The notes beneath the pieces are model-generated. The model made no database searches and had not been told where the DNA came from. It saw only the letters and a list, made by a program, of their open reading frames with translations. Positions 12,090 through 21,790 of a stretch of 64,000 bases of DNA are shown here, one piece after another (position 1 is the first letter of the stretch; each line of letters begins with the position of its first letter). This stretch comes from Tipula vernalis (lineage: Eukaryota > Arthropoda > Insecta > Diptera > Tipulidae): contig OY282560.1 of assembly GCA_958295665.1 (NCBI GenBank), positions 25,441,653 through 25,505,652 of the forward strand, given 5' to 3'. Both the position numbers and the translations under genes were made by a program.

Positions 12090-12527
12090 TATTACGTTTT
12101 TGCCTGGTCAATCAAGGTTCGTATCACTGGATTGTGAATGAAACAAAATCAATTCAATTTATCACCAACGAATTTATTTATTTAGCACAAGAATTATTAC
12201 AACACAATTTCAATACAATTTAGTAATAAAAATTCACAAAATCACTTTATATAAATTATTCTCAAATTTTTACTGATCACTTTTTCTTTTTATTTCCACA
12301 AAAACACTTTTTAAATTCCTTTTAATCTTTACTCTATCGCGTTCCAAATATTACTGATCCAATTCGATCTCCTTCGCCTTTTTATATACACAAACCAAAC
12401 TTCTCAAAAGTTCATGTCTTTTCCAGTTAGAATAGTATAGAACAATTTTATCATGGAAAATTCCATTTTAGCACAGTAAACATTGAGCTATTAATTTAAC
12501 TTATTCTATTATGGTGTCACCATCACA
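12090..12527 (-). repeat. gypsy-type solo LTR, copy 1
   Basis: A minus-oriented LTR of about 438 bases. Complemented, it starts TGTGATGGTGACACC and ends near CAAAAACGTAATA, where the other copies have GTAACA. Inside are a TATA-type box (tatataaaaaggcg, complemented) and an aataaa-type stretch. Bases 12528..12531 (ATAC) separate it from copy 2. The left neighbour reads ATAT, so a 4-bp duplication with one change is possible. No internal retrotransposon sequence is attached. Confidence 0.7.
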
Positions 12528-12531
12528 ATAC

Positions 12532-13008
12532 TGTTACGTTTTTGCCTTGTCAATCAAGGTTCGTATTACTGGATCGTGAATAATACAAACTCAATTCAAT
12601 TTATCACCAACGAATTTATTTATTACACAAAATTTTTTACAACACAGTTTATCAATAAAAATTCACAAAATCACTTTATATAAATTCTTCTTAAATTTTA
12701 CTGATCACTTTTACTTTATTTATCGCACTACAACATTTTTTAAATCACTTTTTAATTCCTTTTAATCTTTATACTATCGCTTACTAATAATCTTACAAGT
12801 TTACTCTATCGCGTTCCAAATGCGAATAATCCAATTCGATCTTATTCGCCTTTTTATATACACAAACCAAACTTCTCGAAAGCTCATGATTTTTCTAGTG
12901 TAGAAACATTACGTAACAATTTTTATCATGGAAAATTTCATTTAGTACAGTTTAACATTGAGCTATTAATTTTACTTATTCTATCACACGCTAGGTGTCA
13001 CCGTCACA
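12532..13008 (-). repeat. gypsy-type solo LTR, copy 2, flanked by ATAC
   Basis: Same family and orientation as copy 1, about 477 bases. Its ends are TGTGACGG...GTAACA when complemented. ATAC occurs at both sides (12528..12531 and 13009..13012), a clean 4-bp target duplication of the Ty3/gypsy kind. This supports insertion followed by LTR-LTR recombination. Confidence 0.75.
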
Positions 13009-13023
13009 ATACTTTTACAATCG

Positions 13024-13141
13024 TCAATAGCGTAGAAACATTTAGAATAATTGTATCATGGAAAATTCCATTTTAGTACAGTTAAACATTGAGCTATTAA
13101 TTTTAGCTTATTCTATTACACACTAGGTGTCACTGTTACAG
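13024..13141 (-). repeat. Partial LTR, copy 3
   Basis: Carries only the first ~118 bases of the LTR (complement beginning TGTAACAGTGACACC), with the tcatggaaaattccattt block shared by the other copies. The remainder is missing. Confidence 0.65.
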
Positions 13142-13232
13142 TAATTTCTACTAGAAGAGTGTCTTGGCTAAAACATTTCAGAAATTATGGGAATATTAGT
13201 ATTCCCATACTTTCTGAACATTTTCAAAATAG
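13142..13232. repeat. Palindrome between head-to-head LTR copies
   Basis: ttcagaaa...tatgggaatatta gtattcccata...tttctgaa forms a near-perfect inverted repeat at about 13178..13219. It sits exactly between minus-oriented copy 3 and plus-oriented copy 4. It may reflect how the inversion arose. Confidence 0.5.
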
Positions 13233-13674
13233 TGTAACGGTGACACCTAATGTACAATAGAATAAGTTATATTAATAGCTCAATGTTAAACTGTACTAAA
13301 ATGGAATTTTCCATGATAAAATTGTTCTACACTACTCTAACTAGAAAAATCATGAGCTTTCTAGAAGGGTTTGTGTATATAAAAAGGCGAACGAGGTCGA
13401 ATTGGATTAGTAGTATTTGGAAAGCGACAGGGTGAAGATTAAAAAGTAATTAAAAAGTGATTTAAAAAGTGTTGTAGTGCGAAATAAAAATTATAAGTGA
13501 ACAGTAAAATTGTGTGAAAATTATTTAAAGTGATTTTGTGAATTATCGTTAATAAATAGTGTTGTTATAATTTTTGTGTGATATAAATAAATTCATTGGG
13601 GATAAATTGAATTGATTTTGTTTTATTCACAATCCAGTGATACGAACCTTAATGGACAAGGCAAAAACGTAACA
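13233..13674 (+). repeat. gypsy-type solo LTR, copy 4, plus orientation
   Basis: About 442 bases, TGTAACGGTGACACC...AAAAACGTAACA. A TATA-like tgtatataaaaaggcg occurs at about 13374 and aataaa near 13550. Flanks are ATAG and ATAT, so a target duplication with one change is possible. The small open frame at 13250..13435 lies inside the LTR and is not taken as a gene. Confidence 0.75.
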
Positions 13675-14760
13675 ATATTCTCAATGAAAACATTCCGGAT
13701 TGTTCTTGAAGAATTATTTTGGTTTAAAGGCAGAGGCATTTGATGTTAAATAATTAGTCGTATTTGGAATGGAATATAGTGAAAATTTAATTAGCGATTA
13801 ATAAGTGGGAATATGGCACATATACATTGACATATAATAAAATAGTATTTTTGAAATTGTTTAATCGATATGGTAGGTTTGTAGGACACAAAACTATAAA
13901 ACTGGCAAACAGATTCGGATGACATTTTCGAATAATGCGCGCAAAGAAACAGCCGCAGGAAGATACACTACCTTAGAAGATGGCTGCTACGAATTTGCTT
14001 TCAACATAGCGCAATCTATGATCGCATTAATCGATGCCACGCCACCGACTGTATTTAAATACATTTCCATATTAACCCAGATAAAGCCACTGCACTTTAC
14101 AAACTCCGAACACATTTGCTGGAAACCCAACCCTATGGAAACGTTTTTAAAGAAACTCTCGTTAGGCCTATTATTTATAAAAATGACTGATTTTGTAGAT
14201 AATTATTTTATTTGGATTTGTAACTCAACACTCGTCTTCAAGTTGTAGCTGTTAAAATTACGAACCTTTTTTTTATTTTTTGCTATATAATCGATGAAAG
14301 TTTCTTGCTTTCACGCTTGTGATAAAAAAAAAGGACTTTGGAACAAATCTAACCAGCAAGGTATTCGAATCTGACATATTAAAGGAGGAGATAAAGAGTC
14401 AGATTTTAAGTAAAACTTGCTACTGCGCTGTTTCGAATTTCGTGGTCGTTACGCCGTTGCAAGCTGGAAACGTGATAAAATCTCAATTTAATTAAAAAAT
14501 AATGATTGCCGGATTGAATCATTCCTAGCTCATTCGATTAAGAAATAATTTCCTTTTTAAAAACAAAACATTGAAATTATTGAAATCAAAATCGAAATAA
14601 CACCGGTGTGAAGTTTTTGGACACTTTTTTGGACAACAATTTATGCGAGTATACATTGTCAATTTTTTGGACAAAATAAAAAATTAGTTTTGGGGCAAAT
14701 GTTTATGCGAGTGTACATACTTCTTTTAACATTGTATTTAACAAAAATAAAGTTATTCAA
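13675..14760 (+). other. Unidentified region with decayed coding-like stretches
   Basis: One open frame runs 13919..14248 (109 codons). In another frame at about 14075..14170 there is NPDKATALYKLRTHLLETQP. At about 14357..14494 another frame reads TSKVFESDILKEEI and SNFVVVTPLQAGNV. These amphipathic, balanced compositions look more like fossil protein than random AT-rich DNA, but no family was recognised. A decayed retrotransposon gag or processed gene copy is possible (inference). Confidence 0.25.
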
Positions 14761-14841
14761 ATAAAACAAGACTCAAATAAATTCTAACATTCATTTCCAA
14801 TATGCTTTTCAACAAATCAAAGAACTTAGCACCACTTTAAT

Positions 14842-15258
14842 ATTTTGATATGAGTTGTAGGGCTCTTGCAAAAAAATTTAGAAAATTAAAAAATCGACGA
14901 ATTTCGTTTGGAACAAGGACGTTGTTCTCTATTATTATTCTATACGAATCTCAGAGATTGACTCATACAGTGACTATATAGGTTGTAAAGGGCATACATT
15001 GCGGAATTGAAATCACTCAGTGCCATTTTGATATGAGTCGTAGGGCTCTTGCAAAAAAATTTAGAAAATTAACAAATCGACGAATTTCGTATGGAACAAG
15101 GACGTTGTTCTCTATTATACCAAATAGCACGAATCTCAGAGATTGGCTCATATAGTGACTATATAGGTTGTAAAGGGCATACATTTCGGAATTTAAATCA
15201 CTCAGTGTTATTTTGATATGAGCCGTAGGGCTCTTGCAAAAAAAATTTAGAAAATTAA
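14842..15258. repeat. 184-bp tandem repeat, 2.3 copies
   Basis: attttgatatgag(t/c)(t/c)gtagggctcttgc recurs at 14842, 15025 and 15210, giving periods of 183 and 185 bases. The first two copies are full and share cgacgaatttcgt, ggaacaaggacgttgttctc and agtgactatataggttgtaa. The third is cut at the edge of a mariner remnant. Confidence 0.8.
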
Positions 15259-15416
15259 CATTAACAACATTCTTTTAGTCGTTTGTTACGTCTGAAGTCA
15301 CTGTATAAGACAGAAATCGTTTGATTTTTGCGAGAGACAGACGCATACCATAAAACGGAAGGATGCAATGTTTTAAAATATTGTTTTTTGAATAATTTTG
15401 AACACTGCTTTAAATA

Positions 15417-16033
15417 CCATCTGATCAAATTTGACCCGGACTGGTTCATTTAAACCGCGTGCGTAAACCGAATTGGTAAAAAATTTTTTTTAGGTTGATA
15501 CATCCTGAGTACGTCCATTACTAGGGGTTTGGCAGCCATTTGTTTACGACGTCAAAAAGTTTGTCTGGCGATTTTTACTATGGAAAAAAAATTGAATAAC
15601 GAGTTTGCTTCAAATCTTGTTTTTCCAATGGAATTACGGCTACGGATTCATTGAAAATGTTGCAGAAGTGTTTTGGGGAGTCTACTCTATCGAGAACGCA
15701 AGTATTTGATTGGCATAAAGCATTCAATGAGAGTCGTAAGGTCGTAGAAAACTTGCCTCATGCGAGTCGTCCATCCACCTCTGTGTTTCACACCAATAAC
15801 ATCGAAAAAGTGAAACAAATAGCTGTCAAACTCATACTAATGAACGTATTCTGCTCAAATGTCACACGAATGTCAAAGAAGATTGTACCAACCTAGAAAA
15901 AAAAAATTACCGATTTGGTTTGTTTGTATTAGCTCAAAAGGAGCCTATTTTGAAGGCGATAATAAAGATTTGTATTAAATTACATAAAAATGTTGATCTT
16001 TTTTACCAGTCCGGGTCAAATGTGATCAGATGG
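15417..16033 (+). mobile_element. Non-autonomous mariner-like element, 617 bp
   Basis: The ends ccatctgatcaaatttgacc and its complement at 16004..16033 form inverted repeats of about 28 bases with one mismatch. A TA dinucleotide flanks each side (15415..15416, 16034..16035), the mariner target duplication. Inside is a truncated transposase N-terminus. The catalytic domain is deleted, so movement would need a transposase from elsewhere. Confidence 0.8.
15633..15896 (+). pseudogene. Mariner transposase N-terminal fragment
   Basis: An open frame reading TDSLKMLQKCFGESTLSRTQ then VFDWHKAFNESRKVVENLP and SRPSTS. This is the first helix-turn-helix of mariner transposases, which binds the inverted repeats. 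After NNIEKVKQIAVK the resemblance stops and the catalytic D,D,D part is absent, fitting an internal deletion. The frame then ends at 15896. Confidence 0.75.
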
Positions 16034-16337
16034 TAAGTATGTTGTTTAAAATAATAATATTGAATTCATGAATATCAATTTTCTAGTGACGGATATAGTC
16101 ACGTCACTTGAAATGTCACGACTTAGAGAATAGGAGTGGTAGTATTTTGCTTAGTTCAACTACAAGCTAAACTCCAATAATATCGAATTCAATACCAAAC
16201 AAATGTCGAATAAGCTTAATATCCCACATAAAATAATTAACTAGTTCTAGCGATTACTATTATCGAGAAATTTTAATAATCTTAGAATGCTAGGAATAAT
16301 CTTGATATTCTCAAAAAATTTCCTAAATTTCCGAAAA
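16034..16337. other. AT-rich spacer with atctcgaataat-like repeats
   Basis: No gene. Short phrases such as tatcgagaaattttaataatc resemble the much longer stretches at 18600..19790 and 25020..25500. Confidence 0.35.
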
Positions 16338-16837
16338 AAATTGAGGTGTGGCCAACACACGACTTTCTTTTACGAACAGAGAATTTTTAAAAATTTAATT
16401 TTTTTCTAAATTTTTTTTTTTAATTTTTTGTTTTTTTTTTTTTGTTTTACATTTTTGGAAACATTTTGTATTAAGTAGTTTTTTGTAAACCTTATACTTT
16501 TTAGGATATTTGCAAAACAAATTTTCTGGACCAAGGGAGTGGCCACTTCCGGTTAGCCGATTTGGAGTAAAATTCACTGGGACCTCTAAATTTATCAAAA
16601 AAGCTTAAATCTGAAGTTTCAGTTCGATTGATTAAACCATCTGGGCTGTAGAGAGGATACAGACAGACTGACAGACTAACAGACTGACCGACTGACAGAC
16701 AGACAGACAGACACCATTTCGAAACCCATTTTTCGGACTCAGGGGACCTAAAAACAAATAAATTTCTATAAATCTCAAGGTTCAAAATTTTCATGATAAC
16801 TAAACTTTATTTTACTAGAGTAAAAGAAAGTAAAAAA
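16338..16837. repeat. 500-bp direct repeat, copy A, with GACA microsatellite
   Basis: Starts attgaggtgtggccaacac and ends taaaagaaagtaaaa. It shares almost its whole length with 17563..18077. Inside are poly-T, ttttctggaccaagggagtg, an (acag/actg)n microsatellite at about 16665..16712, and a tail ending ttttcatgataact. A perfect 12-bp inverted repeat (actttcttttac 16362..16373; gtaaaagaaagt 16820..16831) brackets it. Confidence 0.75.
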
Positions 16838-17562
16838 CCCTAATCCATACGAATCGTTCGTTTAGTAAAAGTTCTGCAAAATTATTCTTTGGAAATCACA
16901 CTCAACTCCAAAGGGCCAATATCGACCATTGCCAACAATGATGACAAAGGTTTCGCTAGCACATGGAATAGGTCCCTTAATTACCTAGTTACAAAACCCT
17001 AATCCATACGGATCGTTCGTTTAGTAAAAGTTCTGCAAAATTATTTTTTGGAAATCGCACTCAACTCCCAAGGGCCAATATCGGCTATTGCCAACAATGA
17101 TGACAAAGGTTTGGCTAGCACATAAAATAGGTCCCTCAAATACCTAGTTAAAAAACCCTAATCCATACGAATCGTTCGTTTAGTAAAAGTTCTGCAAAAT
17201 TATTTTTTGGAAATCGCACTCAACTCCCAAGGGCCAATATCGACCATTGCCAACAATGATGACAAAGGTTTGGCTAGCACATAGAATAGATTCTCAATTA
17301 CCTAGTTAGAAAACCCTAATCCATACGGATCGTTCGTTTAATAAAAGTTCTACGAAATTATTTTTTGGAAATCGCACTCTACAATGATGACAAAAGTTCC
17401 GCTAGCACATGGAATAGGTCCCTTAATTACCTAGTTAGAAAACCCTAATCAATACGAATCGTTCGTTTAATAAAAGTTCTACGAAATTATTTTTTTGTCG
17501 CACTCAACAATGATGATAAAGATTTCGCTAGCACATAGAATAGGTCCCTCAATTTCCTAGTT
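16838..17562. repeat. Tandem array of about 160-bp units, five copies
   Basis: Units start with aaaaccctaatccatacg at about 16835, 16993, 17151, 17310 and 17440. The first three are about 158 bases; the last two lack about 28 bases covering gggccaatatcg and are 125-130 bases. Conserved phrases are gatcgttcgtttagtaaaag, caacaatgatgacaaagg and gctagcacatggaatagg. There is no open frame. Confidence 0.8.
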
Positions 17563-17921
17563 AAAATTGAGGTGTGGCCAACACACGACTTTCTTTTACG
17601 AACAGAGAATTTTGAGAAATTTTATTTTTTTCTTAATTTTTTTTTTAATTTTTAAATTTTTATTTTTATTTGTTTTTAAATTTTGGAAACAATTTGTATT
17701 AAGTAGTTTTTTGTAAACCTTATACTTTTTAAGATATTTGCAAAACAAATTTTCTGGACCAAGGGAGTGACCACTTCCGGTTAGCCGATTTGGAGTAAAA
17801 TTCACTGGGATCTTCCAATTTATCAAAAAAGCTTAAATCTGAAGTTTTAGTTCGATTGATTAAACTATATGGGCTGTAGGGAGGACACAGACAGACTGAC
17901 AGACTGACAGACTGACAGACT

Positions 17922-17953
<32 letters not shown>

Positions 17954-18077
17954 CCATTTCGAAACCCACTTTTTCGGACTCAGGGGACCTCAAAACAAAT
18001 AAATCTCTAAAAATCTCAAGGTCCAAAATTTTCATGATTACTATACTTTATTTTACTAGAGTAAAAGAAAGTAAAAA
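17563..18077. repeat. 500-bp direct repeat, copy B
   Basis: Second copy of 16338..16837, slightly longer because its gactgacagaca microsatellite (about 17890..17951) is expanded. It has the same bracketing inverted repeat, at 17588..17599 and 18061..18072. Together with copy A it flanks the tandem array like a pair of long terminal direct repeats. Confidence 0.75.
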
Positions 18078-19794
18078 GCGATTAAAATATTATAAGAAAT
18101 TTCGGCTTGTCGTAATGTTCTAAACAGGACGTTTTCTCGACACCCGGAAATGACCAGGTGAAATTGAAACGTCGATGGATTACAATTACTTCTAATTACT
18201 TCTTGCAATCTTTTATTCACAAAATTAATTCTATATAAATGTTAAACTACTCGGTTAAAATCGGTTAATATCGCATCGATTAAACGAAAACTTTAATTAA
18301 TTAACGATTAATCAGTTAACCTGTTTTTACTTCCCCAACAGTAACACATTTAGCAGCTGTGGAGGCGTATATTTTGTATTTGAGCGGAACCTTTAGAAAT
18401 GTTTCGACGTATTGCTTGCGTACAAATTTAAGTCAGAAGCCACCAGTGATTGTAAACTCCAAATTTTAGGCAACTGAAATTTTTCGTTCATTACCATTGT
18501 AAAAACTTAAATTCGCTGTTTATATGGAGAAAAATGAATTTATAAATTGAGCATGCAAGTGAGAATAAAAACTGTTCTCTGCTTGAACAACAACTTTGCT
18601 TTCTTTATGGCTTTTTATTTTCTTTTTATCAAAAAGTCTGGATAATTTTGAATAATCTGTAACATCACGCGAGTAACATTGACGATACCTCAAAAATCTA
18701 AAATATTCTACAATAATAATCTCGAAAGTGACGAATAATCTCAAAACCAATTAGTTTGTTGCTCAAATCCATAATACGGACAAATGCCAAGTAAGTTCGA
18801 GGAAAAATTTCACGTATCTAACTCAACATCATACAAACTTATCCTAACTGAAATCGTATATATCTTAATACTAAACCGATGGCTTCTACAATGCAGAACC
18901 CAGACTGCATATTTCTGTATAACGTTCCAAATTTAATTTTATTCAACCAATTTTAGCTGAATTAATGACCAAAAAATATTTGTTTGTGAATTTCCTCAAA
19001 ATTTTACAAATGTGGGGTTAGAGTCTTTGTTAACGAAGCCCTCGATATGCAAAGCTTGGAAAGTTTAGAAACATAATTCTCGATAAATCACTAACTCCGT
19101 AACAAGACGCAACTAAACCACTTGCAAATATGGAGGAATGTCGAGAAACACGATTAATCTCGAAAAGCTCTTTTATCTATAATCTTAGAGTTGCAGAATA
19201 ATCTCGATATAGATAAACAAATAAAACTTCAAATATTCCAGAAAATCGGATAAACTTAAAATCAGAGAATCTCGCAAAATCTTCGCAAAATCTACAATAG
19301 CGATAATTTCGCATATCTTCGATTCCAAGCTACTCAACGCTACTTAAATCTGGAAATCTAAACAATTATAAAAATGTTGAATTTCGAGAAATTCTTCTCT
19401 GTAAGACAATTTAATTGAGTGCATCATTCTATGCTCAACTCTAAGATAAACTCGAATAAAATCGTATCCTAATCAGACTAAAAAATTCGAAAAATTCCAG
19501 AAAATATCGGAAATTTCGATATATACTAATTCTGTAACCATACAATTCCAACGTCCTGCAAATTTCACTCTGTTAAAGTTAGCCAAAAGTAGAAAGTCGA
19601 TAATGCAGATTGCGTTATTAACATTCCAGCCGAAAATAAAAAATTTAGTGGTTATCAGCCAAAGGTAAAGAGTATACATGAATTGCAACAAAACCTTTTG
19701 TAAATAGTCTTACGTGGAAAAGTTTGTTCCATCTACTCGTGGAAAATATAGAAAAATCAAAAGAATCCAAAAAAATTGGAATAAAATCAGCCTC
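18078..19794. other. AT-rich spacer rich in aatctcgaa phrases
   Basis: No gene recognised. From about 18600 onward tctcgataatctcgaaa-like phrases recur irregularly. The stretch 18240..18450 resembles 25670..25870: both carry an atcggttaa region followed by cagaagccaccactgatt (one or two changes). The two regions are now separated by the gypsy element and more. Confidence 0.4.
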
Positions 19795-19951
19795 TGTCAC
19801 AAGCGATATCTTGTGCTTAGCATTGGAACTAGTGTTCCAACTGTTATACAGTAATATTGTTATACTTAATATTGTTATACACTAATGTCGATACACTGAA
19901 CTGAATTGAATAAAAGCCAGTCTAAAACGTAACACCAAGCCTTTCATTACA
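19795..19951 (+). repeat. 5' LTR of gypsy element
   Basis: Contains ttgaataaaagccagtct, a likely polyadenylation region near its right part, and paired gttatac phrases. The matching 3' LTR differs at about six bases. Confidence 0.9.
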
Positions 19952-19966
19952 TGGTGTCAGATAAAG
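19952..19966 (+). other. Primer binding site of gypsy element
   Basis: tggtgtcagataaag starts directly after the LTR. Its TGG start matches the CCA end of a tRNA. The tRNA is not assigned with confidence; a Leu-type primer is possible. Confidence 0.5.
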
Positions 19967-20305
19967 TTTTAAGAAGAGAAAAATTATAATGAGTCCAATT
20001 AAAATGAGTGATAAAATGACGCATTAATTAAAAGGATAAACGGAGATACAAATAATAGTAATCCAATTAAAATTCGTGTTAAAAATAATAAGAAGTGAAT
20101 ATTATCAAAAAAAAAAAAAGCGTGATAATTAAGTTAAAGATAATAATAGATCTGGATGGGCATTAATTCAAAAGGTAATTGAACGCAAAAATTATTAAGA
20201 AAAATCCAAGGATGGATGCCATTGCTTTGAGTGATTTTATTTTGTGATATACGGGTATATATACCGAGACATACGAATAAATAACATACGGCGTGTAATA
20301 ATAAA

Positions 20306-21246
20306 ATGGAAGGCATTAAAGCACCAAAGCCATTAATAGTGCTCCCAAGTGGCACAGATTATGATTCTTGGTTGGATCAATTTGAATTCTATGCAGCAGC
20401 CAAAGAGTTAGAGAAAAAATCGGAGATCGTGCAATTTGCGACGTTCATGACGACAATAGGACCAGCAGCGCAAAATATTTTTAAGACGTTCCAAATCAAA
20501 GATGAAGACAGACAATGCAGTGTATTGAAAGAAAAGTTCATGACATATTTCAATCCAAAATCAAATATATCATTTGAACGTTATGTATTTAACACAATAG
20601 TGCAAAAAGAGGATCAAACGTTTGAGGAATTTTTGATGAGCAGTAGAGCACAAATAATCAAATGCAAATTTGGACAATTAGAGGATGAACTACTAATGGA
20701 CAAGGTTGTAATTGGAGTGCATTCGCAGAAAATCAGGGAAGATTGCTGTCAGATGAGAACTTAACGCTGGAAAAAGCAATAGGTATATGCAGATCAAATG
20801 AAATTGCAACACGACAAATGTCGACAATGTCATCGAACAAGGAACAATTGGTGGACTTTATAGGCAAAAATAGGTCCAACAATGCAAATAACTTGAGTGA
20901 GTACAAAAATAAAAATGTTAGTAGTAGTTCTCAAAGTTTAAATAAAAATAAATTAATTGAGTGTCAATATTGTAAGAGAAAACACATGCCAAGTAAAACA
21001 CAATGTCCAGCATTTGGTGAAAAATGCTTGAATTGTGGTAAATTTAATCATTTTAAGATTGCATGTAGAAGAAACAATTTTAGAAAGAATACAGTAAATG
21101 TGGTTGAGAATGAACATGTTAATAGTGACATGGATGATGAAGTTTATTTGATTCAAAGTATTGGTTCATTGAGTGGATCAAGAGATGAGTTTTTTGAGGA
21201 TATTAAGATTAAAAATATTAGTTTTAGTTTTAAATTAGACACATGA
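20306..21246 (+). pseudogene. gypsy gag and start of protease, frameshifted
   Basis: Residues from MEGIKAPKPL form a capsid-type domain (YDSWLDQFEFYAAA, FERYVFNTIVQ, FEEFLMSSRAQI). The frame shifts at about 20743..20764 and continues into a region with two zinc knuckles (CQYCKRKHMPSKTQC and CLNCGKFNHFKIAC). It runs into the protease active site, KLDT, where a TGA at 21244..21246 replaces the expected Gly codon. Gag packages the RNA; the protease would process the polyprotein. Both breaks disable the element. Confidence 0.85.
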
Positions 21247-21790
21247 GCCCAATGTAATGTGATGAGTTTGAATGATTGTAAAAAGCTGAGAGTAGATATG
21301 CATGAATCAAAAATTAAGAAACTTATCACATTTGGCGGAAATTTTATCAAGGTAATTGGGGAAATTTCAGTGAAGGTATTATTCAAAAAAAGTAGTTAAT
21401 ATAATTTTGAAAATTATAAAAGAGGATGTAGTTCCCATTTTAGGCTGGAAAACGTGTAAAGAGTTAAATTTAGTCACTAGAAATTTTAATGACAATTGTA
21501 AAGTTAATGAAATTGAAATCAAAGATGCAATTTTTGAGGGTTTAGTTTGTATTAAGAATTTTGTGTTTGATATCGATCTGATCGCCGATCCTAAGTTCGA
21601 CATAATCCCGCCTAGAAGAATCCCATACTCAATCAGAGATACAGTCAAGTCAGAATTGGATAAGATGGAACAACTAAATGTTATAAAATAAATAATTGAA
21701 CCAACTCTGGCAGTTTCTCCAATTGTCATTGTTAAGAAAAATAACAAAATCAGAATTGGTATGGATCCAAGCTAAGTAAATAAAAATATC
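21247..21790 (+). pseudogene. gypsy protease end and reverse transcriptase start, with stops
   Basis: Protease continues as AQCNVMSLNDC. Then comes a spacer containing PILGWKTCKELNLV, and the reverse transcriptase N-terminus with VSPIVIVKKNNKIRIGMDPS. In-frame stops lie at 21689..21691 and 21773..21775, and there is a frame change near 21385..21400. Confidence 0.75.

Noticed and set aside
12111..12140. ggttcgtatcactgg as a tRNA T-arm
   Set aside because: Occurs at the LTR ends in all copies, with no matching D-arm or acceptor stem nearby.
18520..19691. Minus-strand frames of 72-76 codons
   Set aside because: Composition follows AT-rich repetitive DNA; no motif.
20134..20355. Minus-strand frame overlapping the gypsy gag start
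   Set aside because: Antisense to a clear gag domain.
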